15,150 bases of DNA from Pseudomonadota bacterium (GTDB taxonomy: Bacteria > Pseudomonadota > Alphaproteobacteria > Caulobacterales > Caulobacteraceae), in assembly GCA_023434015.1 (NCBI GenBank), contig JAEYTM010000176.1, positions 1 to 15,150 of the forward strand, read 5' to 3'. How positions within the stretch are numbered: position 1 is the stretch's first letter; each line of letters starts with the position of its first letter. The translations under genes and the position numbers were made by a program. This document shows, one piece after another, positions 7,366 to 15,005 of the stretch. The notes below the pieces were generated by a model. It made no database searches. It was not told the origin of the DNA and saw only the letters and a program-made list of their open reading frames with translations.

Positions 7366-8526
7366 CTAGCGGCTGAAGGCGGTGTTGATCGAGCCCGGAC
7401 GGGCGTTGAACTTCAGGGTCGCGGCCTTGTCCTGGGTCAGGGTCCGGCCGTCGAAGCGATAGACCTCGATGTCCTTGGTCATGGCGCATTGCAGCAGCAG
7501 GCTGCGGTTGTCGATGGTGAACACCGCGCCCTGGCACCAGGCGCCGCTGTGCGCCTCGGCGATCCGGGTCAGGCTGGTCCCGTTGACGCCATAGACCTGC
7601 AGCAGGCCATGGGGGTTGTAGCCGGGCGAGGTCGGCTGGGCGGCCGAACCGTTGGCCACCACCACGGCGAGATACTTTCCGTCGCGCGAGAGGGCGACGT
7701 GTTCCGGGGTCTGGCCGACCTCGATGCTGTTGACCGCGCCGGTGGTCAGGTCGACGGCGGTGACCGTGCCGACGCGCGGACCGGCGGGGGCGCCCGCCGG
7801 ACGCACCGCGCCGCCGAGGTTGGTGTTGTAGGCGAACTTGCCGTCGGGGCTGATCATCACGCCGTAGGGCTGGACGCCGGTCTCGATCTGCTGGTTGCCG
7901 AGGGTGACCCTGGAGCCGTTGACGTCGAGGCGCAGCAGCTTGCCGGCGCCCTGGGCGACGACGAGGGCCGAGCGGCCGTCCGGCGCGAACAGCACGTCGG
8001 TGGGACGGCTGCCGTCCGGCAGCTGCACCTTGCCCGCCGGGGTCAGACGCTTGTTGGCGATGGTGAAGACCGCGACGGTGTGGTCGCTGTTGCTGGTCAC
8101 CAGGGCGAGGTTGCCGGCGCGGTTGACGGTGACGCCGCCGGCGCCGTCGCTGACCTGGACGCTCTGGGCGACCTTCGGCGCGCTCTTGTCCGCCAGGTCG
8201 ATGAGGGAGACGACGCCCGCCGGCTCAAGCTCGCCGGCGGCGTTGAGGCGCTGGATAGCGGTGACCAGGGCGAAGCTCTCGTCGCGGGCCACGGCCACGG
8301 CCGCGGGGGCCCCGATCATGCTGGCCGGCACGGCGACCGAACCCAGGACCTTCGGCGGCGTGACGGCGAGGTCGAGCACGGAGACGTGGTCCGCCGTGCG
8401 GGTGCTGGGCGCCTCGCCCGGGCGAAGCTGCTTGCCGTCGTTGGCCGAGACGGCGATTTCGGCATAGGCCGCCGATGCGGTGCTGAGCATCAGAACGGCG
8501 GTGGCGATGCGGATGGCGTTTTTCAT
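7366..8526 (-). CDS. Secreted YVTN/lactonase-like beta-propeller protein
   Basis: This gene encodes 386 residues. ATG at 8526 is preceded by GGAGGA six bases upstream; a longer in-frame start at 8622 lies in hairpin-rich intercistronic sequence and is rejected. The Sec signal peptide is residues 1-22 (AYA-E). The mature part is built from repeats of the form S-P-D-G-K-x-A-Y: VNRAGNLALVTSN (134-146), FAPDGRSALVVA (180-191), ISPDGKFAYNTN (225-236), LSRDGKYLAVVV (279-290) and FTIDNRSLLLQC (336-347). This is typical of YVTN and lactonase (YbhE/Pgl-type) seven-bladed propellers. His276 (PEHVAL) and His306 (NPHGLL) are candidates for the pore. Cys331 and Cys347 lie in neighbouring strands and may form a disulfide. 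It follows receptor 2 after 110 bases and is probably co-transcribed with it. Periplasmic lactonase is attractive given the oxidoreductases, but a non-catalytic binding role fits equally well. Confidence 0.85.
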   Translation of the reverse strand: MKNAIRIATAVLMLSTASAAYAEIAVSANDGKQLRPGEAPSTRTADHVSVLDLAVTPPKVLGSVAVPASMIGAPAAVAVARDESFALVTAIQRLNAAGELEPAGVVSLIDLADKSAPKVAQSVQVSDGAGGVTVNRAGNLALVTSNSDHTVAVFTIANKRLTPAGKVQLPDGSRPTDVLFAPDGRSALVVAQGAGKLLRLDVNGSRVTLGNQQIETGVQPYGVMISPDGKFAYNTNLGGAVRPAGAPAGPRVGTVTAVDLTTGAVNSIEVGQTPEHVALSRDGKYLAVVVANGSAAQPTSPGYNPHGLLQVYGVNGTSLTRIAEAHSGAWCQGAVFTIDNRSLLLQCAMTKDIEVYRFDGRTLTQDKAATLKFNARPGSINTAFSR

Positions 8527-8567
8527 TGGCTGTCCTCCCCGGGACGTCGCGCACTTCGATATTGGGC

Positions 8568-8616
8568 GCCCGGCCAGGACCGGGCCCGCCGGCGACGGGG
8601 GAGCCCCCCGCCGCCG
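8568..8616 (-). other. Intercistronic hairpins between receptor 2 and the propeller gene
   Basis: The 110-base gap holds two stems when read as minus-strand RNA. The first (8590-8616) has 12 base pairs with one G-U pair and a three-base loop. The second (8568-8585) is GCCCGG-N6-CCGGGC. Neither is followed by a T-run, so they are unlikely to end transcription fully. They could stabilise the upstream receptor mRNA or lower expression of the propeller gene. Confidence 0.5.
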
Positions 8617-8636
8617 ACGCAACCCTGACTACAGCC

Positions 8637-11552
8637 TTAGAACTGAGCCCGGAAGCCCACGGACATCAGCCGGCCCAGCGCGTTGGACGTGAAGCCGTTG
8701 AAGCCCCAGGCGCCGACGCCAGCACCGGTGGTGTTGCCGTTGTAGAACGGCGGTTCCTTGTCGAAGACGTTCTTGACGTCGACGTAGACCTGGCTGCCGT
8801 CCATCAGACCGCCCTCGATGTTGTAGGCGGCGTGGAAGTCGAAGGTCAGGTCCGCCTTGACCCGGTCGCCGCCGCCCGTGGGATTGCCCTTAGCGTCGGT
8901 GGTGACCGGCAGGATCGAGGTATTGATCCAGTTGCGGTACTTGCCGGTGTAGTTGGCGAAGAGGTCGAGCGCCACCGGACCCATTTCCCAGCCCACCTGA
9001 GCGCGGCCCTTGGTCTGGATGGACGGGAACTGGGAGTTGTAGCCCGAGGTGTTCAGGATGCTGAACTTGTCGTCACCGAAGTCCTGGTCGAACTTGGTGA
9101 AGTAGGTCAGCGACGCACCGACCGTGAACACGCCCATGGTGTCCGTCGGCATGGTGTAGTTGAACATGGCGTCGATGCCGGCCACGTCGAGGTTCAGCAC
9201 GTTGCCCACGTCACGGTTGATCATGAAGTAGACGGTCGGCGGCAGGTTGCCGACGGTGGCGCCGTTGTCGACGTTGGTGAACACCCGGACCTGATCAGGG
9301 GTGCAGCCGGTCGGGCAGATGGTCAGCCGGTCATGCAGCGCCGCGGAGTTGATGATCAGCGGCTGCGCGGGCGAGGCCACACCGCCGATGAAGGTGTTGG
9401 TCCAGTAGGTCACGTTGGCCGTGAAGCCCGGCATGAAGGTCGGCGTGAAATCCGCGCCGATCGACCAGCTGTCGCCCAGCTGCGGCACAACGCCTTCGAA
9501 GCCAGCGCCCAGCGAGCGGTCGAGGCCCGGATTGACCGTGCCGCCGATGGTGCAGGTCGGGCCCGTCACCGCCGCGCAGCCCGGCACGTTGCGCACTTCC
9601 GGATAGAGGGCGAACGGCACCGCGATCTGGGTGCTGGCCCCGGTGCCGGTGGCGCCGCGCAGATAGCCCTGACGCGGGTCGCCGACCTGGTTGAGCGGCG
9701 GCGCCACGAAGGATTCCGCCCAGTTGCCGCGGATCTTGATGGAGTCGTTGATCTGCCAGTTGGCGGCGATCTTCGGGTTCTCGGTGGAGCCGAAGTCCGA
9801 ATAGTCGTCGATCCGGCCGGAGATGTTGACGTCCAGCGCCTGGACCAGCGGCACCTCCATCTCGGCCGAGACGAGGGGCACGTAGAACTCGACGTAGGCC
9901 GACTTCACCTTCCGCGGGCCGAGGTTCATGATGAAGTAGCGCGCACCCGATCCCGTGTTGCTGGTGTTGTTCGGGTTCGTCCCCTCGATGTTCTGGCGGA
10001 TCCACATGTATTCGCCGCCAGCGGCCATGCGGACGTCGCCGGCGGGCACGGAGAACAGCTTCCCCTGCACCTCGAACTTGGTCTGCATGAAGGTGTTGTA
10101 GTGTTCGTTGTTCGTGTCGTTGCTGTAGAGGTCGCGCCAGACTTCCGCCGAGGTGCGGTTGGAGCCCAGCGGGTTCCAGACGTCCAGGGCGTTCTGGGCG
10201 GTCAGCGGCAGGTTGAGGGCGATCACGTTCTCACCGGCGATGGCGCTGGTGGTGGTGCTGCCGTTGGCCTGGCTGGTGCCGTTCAGCGCAAGGTGGGCGC
10301 AGGCGTTACAGAAGACGCCACGGCCGCCCTGGGCGCTGCGTGAACGCGCCAGGGCGTTGCTGAGCTTGGCCGTCCAGTTGTCGGTGATCTTATAGTCGGC
10401 GACGCCCGTCAGGTAGAAGGTGTCGTTCTCGTAGTTGTTGGTGCCGTAGTCGTTGTCGGCGTTCAGGGCCAGCCAGCTGATGGTTTCCTGGGTGGCGCCC
10501 GGCTCCCCGGCCGGGGCGCGGAAGAACGGGTTGATCTGGCCGCCGCGGCCCGAACCCGGTCCGAAGACCGCGATGTTGTTCAGGGTGCCCGGGGTGCCGC
10601 GCGAATAGTGCTTCAGGTGGTTGTAAACGAGCTTGGCCGTGACCGTCAGGCGCTCGTCGAACTCGTTGGTGATGACCGCCATCACACCCTCACGCCGCAC
10701 GCCCGGGATGGCGGTGCCGTAGATCGAGGTGTTGCAGGGGCCGTTGGCGGTGATCGCCGGGATCGTGCTCGTCGCGTCCACCGACAGATAGGCGTTGCTG
10801 CCCGACGCCGGCGTGCGGATGGTCGCCGGCGAGCAGGTGAACTGATTGGTGTTGCTGCCGCCAATGTCGCGATAGTCGCCGCGGCTCAGGAAGCCGCGCT
10901 TGTCGTTGGTGATCTGGGCCTGTTTCAGGAACTGGCCCGCGACGTAGACGCCGCCGGTGTCCCAGGTCTGGCCCCAGATGCCGTTGAGATCGTAGCTCTT
11001 GTAGTCCTTGGCGGCGCCGAAGCGGCCGTTGATCTGTAGGCCGTCATAGGTCCTGCGGGTGATGAAGTTCACCACGCCGGCGACGGCGTCGGAGCCGTAG
11101 ATCGACGAGGCGCCGTCCGCGAGAACCTCGACACGCTGCAGCGCGGGGGTGGGAACGATGTTGGGGTCGGTCTGGGCGTACTGCAGGCCGCCGCCCGGCA
11201 TCCGCAGGCCGTCAATCAGGGCGAGCGTCGTGTTCGAGCCCGAGCCGGCGAGGCTGTGAATCTGCGGGGCGTAGTAGGAATAGGCGCTCTGCGCCTGGGG
11301 CGTCGAACCGGCCGTGGTGATGGCCGGCACGGTGTTGACCAGTTCGGTCGTGGTGGTCGCGGCGGTCTTGGCCAGGGCTTCCTGTCCGACCGAGACCAGG
11401 TTCGAGCCGACCGGCGCGACGCCGCGGATGCTCGAGCCGGTGACCACGACCTCTTCGAGCTCGCTCGATTGGGCGTAGGCGGCGGTGGCGAAGAACGAGG
11501 TGGCGACAGCCATCGCGATGAGCGAGCCGCCCATCTTCAGCGTGCGGGACAT
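8637..11552 (-). CDS. TonB-dependent outer-membrane receptor 2
   Basis: This 971-residue receptor starts at 11552 (MSRTLKMGG). GGAGGGGGG sits six bases upstream, and an earlier in-frame ATG at 11672 would add 40 residues ahead of the signal peptide. Signal peptide is residues 1-28 (AYA-Q), followed by a TonB-box-like LEEVVVTGS (32-40). The plug includes LIDGLRM (112-118) and QRVEVLADGASSIYGSDAVAGV (139-160 region); the barrel ends in Phe971. FVAPPL is at 615-620. Four apparent Cys pairs are placed as in receptor 3: 240/273, 415/418, 659/667 and 746/750. It is very similar to receptor 3 over its whole length and more distant from receptor 1. The lactonase-like propeller lies downstream on the same strand. 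The bipartite element at 11648-11673 is its probable promoter or operator. Substrate unknown. Confidence 0.93.
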   Translation of the reverse strand: MSRTLKMGGSLIAMAVATSFFATAAYAQSSELEEVVVTGSSIRGVAPVGSNLVSVGQEALAKTAATTTTELVNTVPAITTAGSTPQAQSAYSYYAPQIHSLAGSGSNTTLALIDGLRMPGGGLQYAQTDPNIVPTPALQRVEVLADGASSIYGSDAVAGVVNFITRRTYDGLQINGRFGAAKDYKSYDLNGIWGQTWDTGGVYVAGQFLKQAQITNDKRGFLSRGDYRDIGGSNTNQFTCSPATIRTPASGSNAYLSVDATSTIPAITANGPCNTSIYGTAIPGVRREGVMAVITNEFDERLTVTAKLVYNHLKHYSRGTPGTLNNIAVFGPGSGRGGQINPFFRAPAGEPGATQETISWLALNADNDYGTNNYENDTFYLTGVADYKITDNWTAKLSNALARSRSAQGGRGVFCNACAHLALNGTSQANGSTTTSAIAGENVIALNLPLTAQNALDVWNPLGSNRTSAEVWRDLYSNDTNNEHYNTFMQTKFEVQGKLFSVPAGDVRMAAGGEYMWIRQNIEGTNPNNTSNTGSGARYFIMNLGPRKVKSAYVEFYVPLVSAEMEVPLVQALDVNISGRIDDYSDFGSTENPKIAANWQINDSIKIRGNWAESFVAPPLNQVGDPRQGYLRGATGTGASTQIAVPFALYPEVRNVPGCAAVTGPTCTIGGTVNPGLDRSLGAGFEGVVPQLGDSWSIGADFTPTFMPGFTANVTYWTNTFIGGVASPAQPLIINSAALHDRLTICPTGCTPDQVRVFTNVDNGATVGNLPPTVYFMINRDVGNVLNLDVAGIDAMFNYTMPTDTMGVFTVGASLTYFTKFDQDFGDDKFSILNTSGYNSQFPSIQTKGRAQVGWEMGPVALDLFANYTGKYRNWINTSILPVTTDAKGNPTGGGDRVKADLTFDFHAAYNIEGGLMDGSQVYVDVKNVFDKEPPFYNGNTTGAGVGAWGFNGFTSNALGRLMSVGFRAQF

Positions 11553-11647
11553 ATGTTTCCCCCCTCCGGGTTTCGTCTGTTTTTCTGGCGGACCGTTGAA
11601 AGATGGCCCGCTCAAGCCCGATCTTGTGACCGAACAGACATATTTCG

Positions 11648-11673
11648 TTGCATACAGAATACCGGCGCACAAG
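11648..11673 (-). promoter_or_regulatory. Bipartite promoter/operator element of receptor 2 (CTTGT-N11-CTGTATGCAA)
   Basis: On the minus strand CTTGT is followed after exactly 11 bases by CTGTATGCAA, ending 95 bases before the receptor 2 ATG. The same two blocks with the same 11-base gap occur upstream of receptor 3, while the spacer bases differ. The TTGT block could serve as -35 and the TATGCAA part as an atypical -10 (spacing like Caulobacter housekeeping promoters). CTGTATGCAA is also close to the GntR-type half-symmetrical site TTGTATACAA, so a regulator site overlapping a promoter is possible. Confidence 0.55.
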
Positions 11674-11727
11674 CGGGTCGCGGCTAGCCCGGCGCGTTTA
11701 ATTTCGTGGGTATGGCGGAAATGCTTC

Positions 11728-11741
11728 TGTGATCGCTCACA
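11728..11741. promoter_or_regulatory. 14-bp inverted repeat upstream of receptor 2
   Basis: TGTGA-TCGC-TCACA has exact five-base arms. It fits the LacI-family template TGNNAGCGCTNNCA with one mismatch. The four-base gap is too short for a CRP site (which needs six). It lies 55 bases upstream of the receptor 2 bipartite element and 43 bases past the receptor 3 terminator, in a 297-base gap that has no gene. Confidence 0.45.
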
Positions 11742-11776
11742 TAGTGAATCCGGTGCCGCCTAACTGACTCTTTTGA

Positions 11777-11810
11777 TAAAAATTGCCCGCCGGAGAGGCC
11801 CCCGGCGGGC
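11777..11810 (-). terminator. Rho-independent terminator of receptor 3
   Basis: Reading the minus strand, GCCCGCCGG and CCGGCGGGC form a 9-bp GC stem around an eight-base loop, followed by AATTTTTATC. It begins 39 bases after the receptor 3 stop. It separates receptor 3 from receptor 2, so receptor 2 needs its own promoter. Confidence 0.85.
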
Positions 11811-11849
11811 TGGAGTCGTCGAATCATTCCCCCCGGGGGGCTTACGGGC

Positions 11850-14774
11850 CTAGAAGCGGGCGCGGGCGCCCACCGAGATCAGCCGGCCGATCGGGTTGGA
11901 GGTGAAGCCGTTGTAGCCCCAGCCGCCGACGCCGATGCCGGCGGTGTTGCCGTTGAAGAACGGGGGCTCCTTGTCGAAGATGTTGTTCACATCGATGTAG
12001 ACTTGGCTGCCGCTCATCAGGCCGGCGATGTCCTCACCGAAGGTGTAGGACGCGTGCAGGTCGAAGGTCAGGTCGGACTTCACCTTGTCGCCGCCGCCGG
12101 TGGGATTGCCCTTGGCGTCGAGGGTGATCGGCACCGCCGAGGAATTGAACCAGTTGTAGTAGGAGCCGGTGTAGTTGGCGAAGACGTCGACCGCGACCGG
12201 GCCGCTCTCCCAGCCCACCTGACCGCGCGCCTTGGTCTGGATGCTCGGGAAGGTGACGTTGAAGCCGGAGGTGTTCAGCACGCTGAACACGTCCCCGCCG
12301 AAGTCCTGGTCGTACTTGGTGAAGTGGGTGATCGAGCCGCCGACCGTGAAGGTCCCCATGGTGTCGGTGGCCATGCGGTAGTTGAACATCGCATCGATGC
12401 CGGCGACGTCCAGATTCAGGATGTTGCCGGAGTCGCGCCGCACCAGGAAGTAGACGATGGCCGGGATCGAGCCCGACACGTTCGCCCCGTTCGCAACGTT
12501 GGTGAAGGCGTCGATCTGAGCCTGGGTGCAGCCGGTCGGGCAGAGGGTGAACCGGTCGCGCAGGCCTTCCGACTGCAGCACCTGGCCGGCGCTGGGCGCG
12601 GTGACGCCGCCTTCGAACTTGTTGGTCCAGTAGGTCACATTGGACGTGAAGCCCGGCAGGAAGGTCGGGGAGAAGTCGAGGCCAACCGACCAGCTGTCGC
12701 CGGTCTGCGGCTTGGCGTCGGGACCCACGCCGTAGGACCGGTCCAGGCCCTGGTTGGTGGCCAGGCCGATCTGGCAGGTGGCGCCGGCGGTGGCGCAGCC
12801 CGGCAGCAGGCGCACATTGGGGAACACGTCCGTCGGCACCAGGATCTGCGGGCTGACGCTCGCGCCGCTGGGCGAGCGCATATAGCCCTGAGCCGGATCG
12901 CCGATCGCCGACAGCGGGGGGGCCACGAAGGCGGTGGCGTAGTTGCCGCGGATCCGGACGCCTTCGAAGAGCTCCCAGTTGGCGGCGAACTTCGGATTGG
13001 TCGTCGAACCGACGTCGTCATACTTGTCGTAGCGTCCGGAGATGTTGACGTCGAAGGAGCGGACCAACGGCACCTCCATCTCGGCCGAGACCACCGGGAT
13101 CACCACCTCGGCATAGGCCGAGTTGACCTTGCGCCCGAGGTTCATCAGCCGGTAGGCGGCGCCCGAGCCGGTGTTGCTGGTGTTGTTCGGATTGGTGCCT
13201 TCGATGTCCTGACGGCTCCACATGTGCTCGACGCCGACGGCGGCGCGGACGTCGCCCGCCGGGACGCTGAACACCCGCCCCTGCATCTCGAGCTTCGTCT
13301 GGTTCATGACGTTGTAGTGCTCGGTCATGGTGTTGTTGCTGTACAGCCGGCGCAGCACCTCGGCCGACGTCCGCCCGCCGTTGGGCGCCCACACGTCGAG
13401 GGCGTTGGCGGTGGTCAGCGGCAGGTTGAGCGACACGATCTGCTCGCCCGGCACGTTGCTGGCTGTGGTGCTGCCGCTCGACTGGCCGGTGCCGTTGATC
13501 GCCAGGATGGCGCAGGCCGAGCAGAAGCTGTCGCGGGTGAACTGGGTGCTGCGGCTGCGGCCGAGCGCGTTGCTGAGCTTGATCGACCAGTTGTCGGTCA
13601 ACTCGTACTCCGCGACGGCGGTGGCGTAGAAGGTGTCGTTCTCGGACTCGCCGGTGCCGTAGTCACCCTCGGGACGCAGGGCCAGCCAGCTGACCGTCTC
13701 CTGGGTCGCGGTCGGCTGACCGGCCGGCGCGACGAAGAACGGGTTGATCTGGCCCGTGCGGCCGGAGCCGGGACCGAAGGCGGTGATGTTGCTCACCGCG
13801 CCCGGCCCGTTCTCGCGGCTGTTCTTCAGGTGGTTGTAGTTCAGGGTGCCGGTGACCGTCAGCCGCTCGCCGAATTCGTTGAACACCCGCACGAGAACGT
13901 TCTCGCGGCGCGCCCCCTGAATCGAGGCGCCGTAGACCTGGTTGTTGCAGGGTGCGTTGTTCGGCGTGTTGGCGACGGGCGTCAGGGCGGTGGGCGACAG
14001 ATAGACATTGTTGCCGGACTGCGGGGTGCGGATGGTCGCCGGGCTGCAGGAATAGCTGTTCTGGTTGGTCCCGCCCCAGGGGCGATAGTCCCCGCGGCTG
14101 AGGAACGGCCGGTGCCGGTTGTTCAGCGGCGACTGGTCGAAGAACTGGCCGGCCACATAGACCCCGCCTGTGTCCCAGCTCGTGCCCCAGATGCCATTGA
14201 GGTCGTAGGTCTTGTAGTGGTCGGCCCATCCGGCGCGGCCGTTGACCTCGATGCCGTCGAAGGTGCGGCGGGTGATGAAGTTGACCACGCCGGCCACGGC
14301 GTCGGAGCCGTAGACCGAGGAGGCGCCGTCGGCCAGCACCTCGACCCGCTGGATCGCGCTGGTCGGGATGATGTTCGGGTCGGTCTGGGCGTACTGGGTG
14401 CCGCCGCCGACCATCCGCAGGCCGTCGATGATCACGAGGGTGGTGTTCGACCCCGAGCCAGCCAGGCTGTGAATCTGCGGCGAATAGTAGGAGTAGCTGT
14501 TCTCACCCTGCGGGGCGGAACCCGCAGTGGTGATGGACGGCACGGTGTTGACCAGCTGGGAGGCGTTGATGGCCCCGGTCTTGGCGATGGCCTCCTGCCC
14601 CACTGAAACGAGGTTCGAGCCGATCGGCGCGACGCCGCGGATGCTCGACCCGGTGACGACGACGGCTTCAAGTTCTTCCACGGTCGACTGGCTCTGCGCG
14701 CCGGCGGCCGTTGCGAAGAACGACATGGCGCCGACGAGCGCGATCAGCGACCCGCCCATTCTGAGATTGCCCAA
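11850..14774 (-). CDS. TonB-dependent outer-membrane receptor 3 (TTG start)
   Basis: This 974-residue receptor appears to start at TTG 14774: AGGGGG lies five bases upstream, and the block GGGGGAAAC matches the receptor 2 ribosome site. The first ATG (14759) would leave about 20 bases of spacing and a shortened signal peptide. Signal peptide is about residues 1-27 (AGA-Q), followed by VEELEAVVVTGSS. The plug has IIDGLRM and QRVEVLADGASSVYGSDAVAGV, and the barrel ends in Phe974. FVAPPL is at 616-621. Cys pairs are 243/276, 418/421, 660/667 and 745/749. Long stretches are identical or nearly so to receptor 2 (for example GTNPNNTSNTGSG, LNLDVAGIDAMFNY, GNPTGGGD), so the two arose by duplication. 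Unlike receptors 1 and 2 it has no propeller partner; it stands alone between two terminators. Substrate unknown. Confidence 0.92.
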   Translation of the reverse strand: MGNLRMGGSLIALVGAMSFFATAAGAQSQSTVEELEAVVVTGSSIRGVAPIGSNLVSVGQEAIAKTGAINASQLVNTVPSITTAGSAPQGENSYSYYSPQIHSLAGSGSNTTLVIIDGLRMVGGGTQYAQTDPNIIPTSAIQRVEVLADGASSVYGSDAVAGVVNFITRRTFDGIEVNGRAGWADHYKTYDLNGIWGTSWDTGGVYVAGQFFDQSPLNNRHRPFLSRGDYRPWGGTNQNSYSCSPATIRTPQSGNNVYLSPTALTPVANTPNNAPCNNQVYGASIQGARRENVLVRVFNEFGERLTVTGTLNYNHLKNSRENGPGAVSNITAFGPGSGRTGQINPFFVAPAGQPTATQETVSWLALRPEGDYGTGESENDTFYATAVAEYELTDNWSIKLSNALGRSRSTQFTRDSFCSACAILAINGTGQSSGSTTASNVPGEQIVSLNLPLTTANALDVWAPNGGRTSAEVLRRLYSNNTMTEHYNVMNQTKLEMQGRVFSVPAGDVRAAVGVEHMWSRQDIEGTNPNNTSNTGSGAAYRLMNLGRKVNSAYAEVVIPVVSAEMEVPLVRSFDVNISGRYDKYDDVGSTTNPKFAANWELFEGVRIRGNYATAFVAPPLSAIGDPAQGYMRSPSGASVSPQILVPTDVFPNVRLLPGCATAGATCQIGLATNQGLDRSYGVGPDAKPQTGDSWSVGLDFSPTFLPGFTSNVTYWTNKFEGGVTAPSAGQVLQSEGLRDRFTLCPTGCTQAQIDAFTNVANGANVSGSIPAIVYFLVRRDSGNILNLDVAGIDAMFNYRMATDTMGTFTVGGSITHFTKYDQDFGGDVFSVLNTSGFNVTFPSIQTKARGQVGWESGPVAVDVFANYTGSYYNWFNSSAVPITLDAKGNPTGGGDKVKSDLTFDLHASYTFGEDIAGLMSGSQVYIDVNNIFDKEPPFFNGNTAGIGVGGWGYNGFTSNPIGRLISVGARARF

Positions 14775-14779
14775 AGTTT

Positions 14780-14785
14780 CCCCCT
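14780..14785 (-). promoter_or_regulatory. Ribosome binding site deciding the TTG start of receptor 3
   Basis: AGGGGG on the minus strand is five bases from TTG 14774. The surrounding GGGGGAAAC is the same as in receptor 2, where an ATG follows at the matching place. This supports TTG over the later ATG. Confidence 0.65.
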
Positions 14786-14893
14786 AGGGTTGTGAGGGTC
14801 TTCGCCCTCGTTTTGTCGCCGCCGGCGAAAATCGTCGGCGAGGCCCGTCGGCGCAGGGTGATTCCGGCGTCAGGCGCGACCTGGACGGGACGC

Positions 14894-14919
14894 TTGCATA
14901 CAGTTTTTTGTCGGACAAG
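14894..14919 (-). promoter_or_regulatory. Bipartite promoter/operator element of receptor 3 (CTTGT-N11-CTGTATGCAA)
   Basis: Both blocks and their spacing are identical to those upstream of receptor 2; the 11-base spacer here is A-rich. It ends 119 bases before the TTG start. The TTGT block lies inside TTGTC-G-GACAA (14908-14918), which fits TNGTNNNACNA, the general site of FadR/FCD-type GntR regulators. Confidence 0.55.
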
Positions 14920-14950
14920 TCGGTTCGAACGCCGTTCGGTGGGCCGAGTG

Positions 14951-14964
14951 CGGTAACGCTACCG
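14951..14964. promoter_or_regulatory. LacI-like inverted repeat upstream of receptor 3
   Basis: CGGTA-ACGC-TACCG has exact five-base arms. It differs by one base from GGTAGCGCTACC, the core of LacI-type xylose boxes as I recall them. It lies 32 bases upstream of the bipartite element. Confidence 0.45.
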
Positions 14965-14979
14965 TTTTCGAAGAAAACG
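14963..14979. promoter_or_regulatory. 17-bp inverted repeat upstream of receptor 3
   Basis: CGTTTTC-GAA-GAAAACG has exact seven-base arms and overlaps the end of the LacI-like box by two bases. It may be a second operator or an extension of the first. Confidence 0.45.
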
Positions 14980-15005
14980 ATGTTTCGGCGCCACGGTGAA
15001 GCTGA

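Noticed and set aside
7366..8526. Firm assignment as 6-phosphogluconolactonase
   Set aside because: The protein has a signal peptide and only general YVTN/lactonase repeats; catalytic residues could not be confirmed by eye.
11728..11741. CRP-type site
   Set aside because: The arms TGTGA and TCACA are separated by four bases rather than the six a CRP dimer needs.
11829..11840. CCCCCCGGGGGG as a terminator stem
   Set aside because: It has no loop and no T-run and lies just before a better terminator at 11777-11810.
12003..14606. Long plus-strand open frame opposite receptor 3 (867 codons), and a similar one opposite receptor 2
   Set aside because: Same composition artefact as opposite receptor 1; the coding strand is fixed by signal peptide, plug and barrel motifs.
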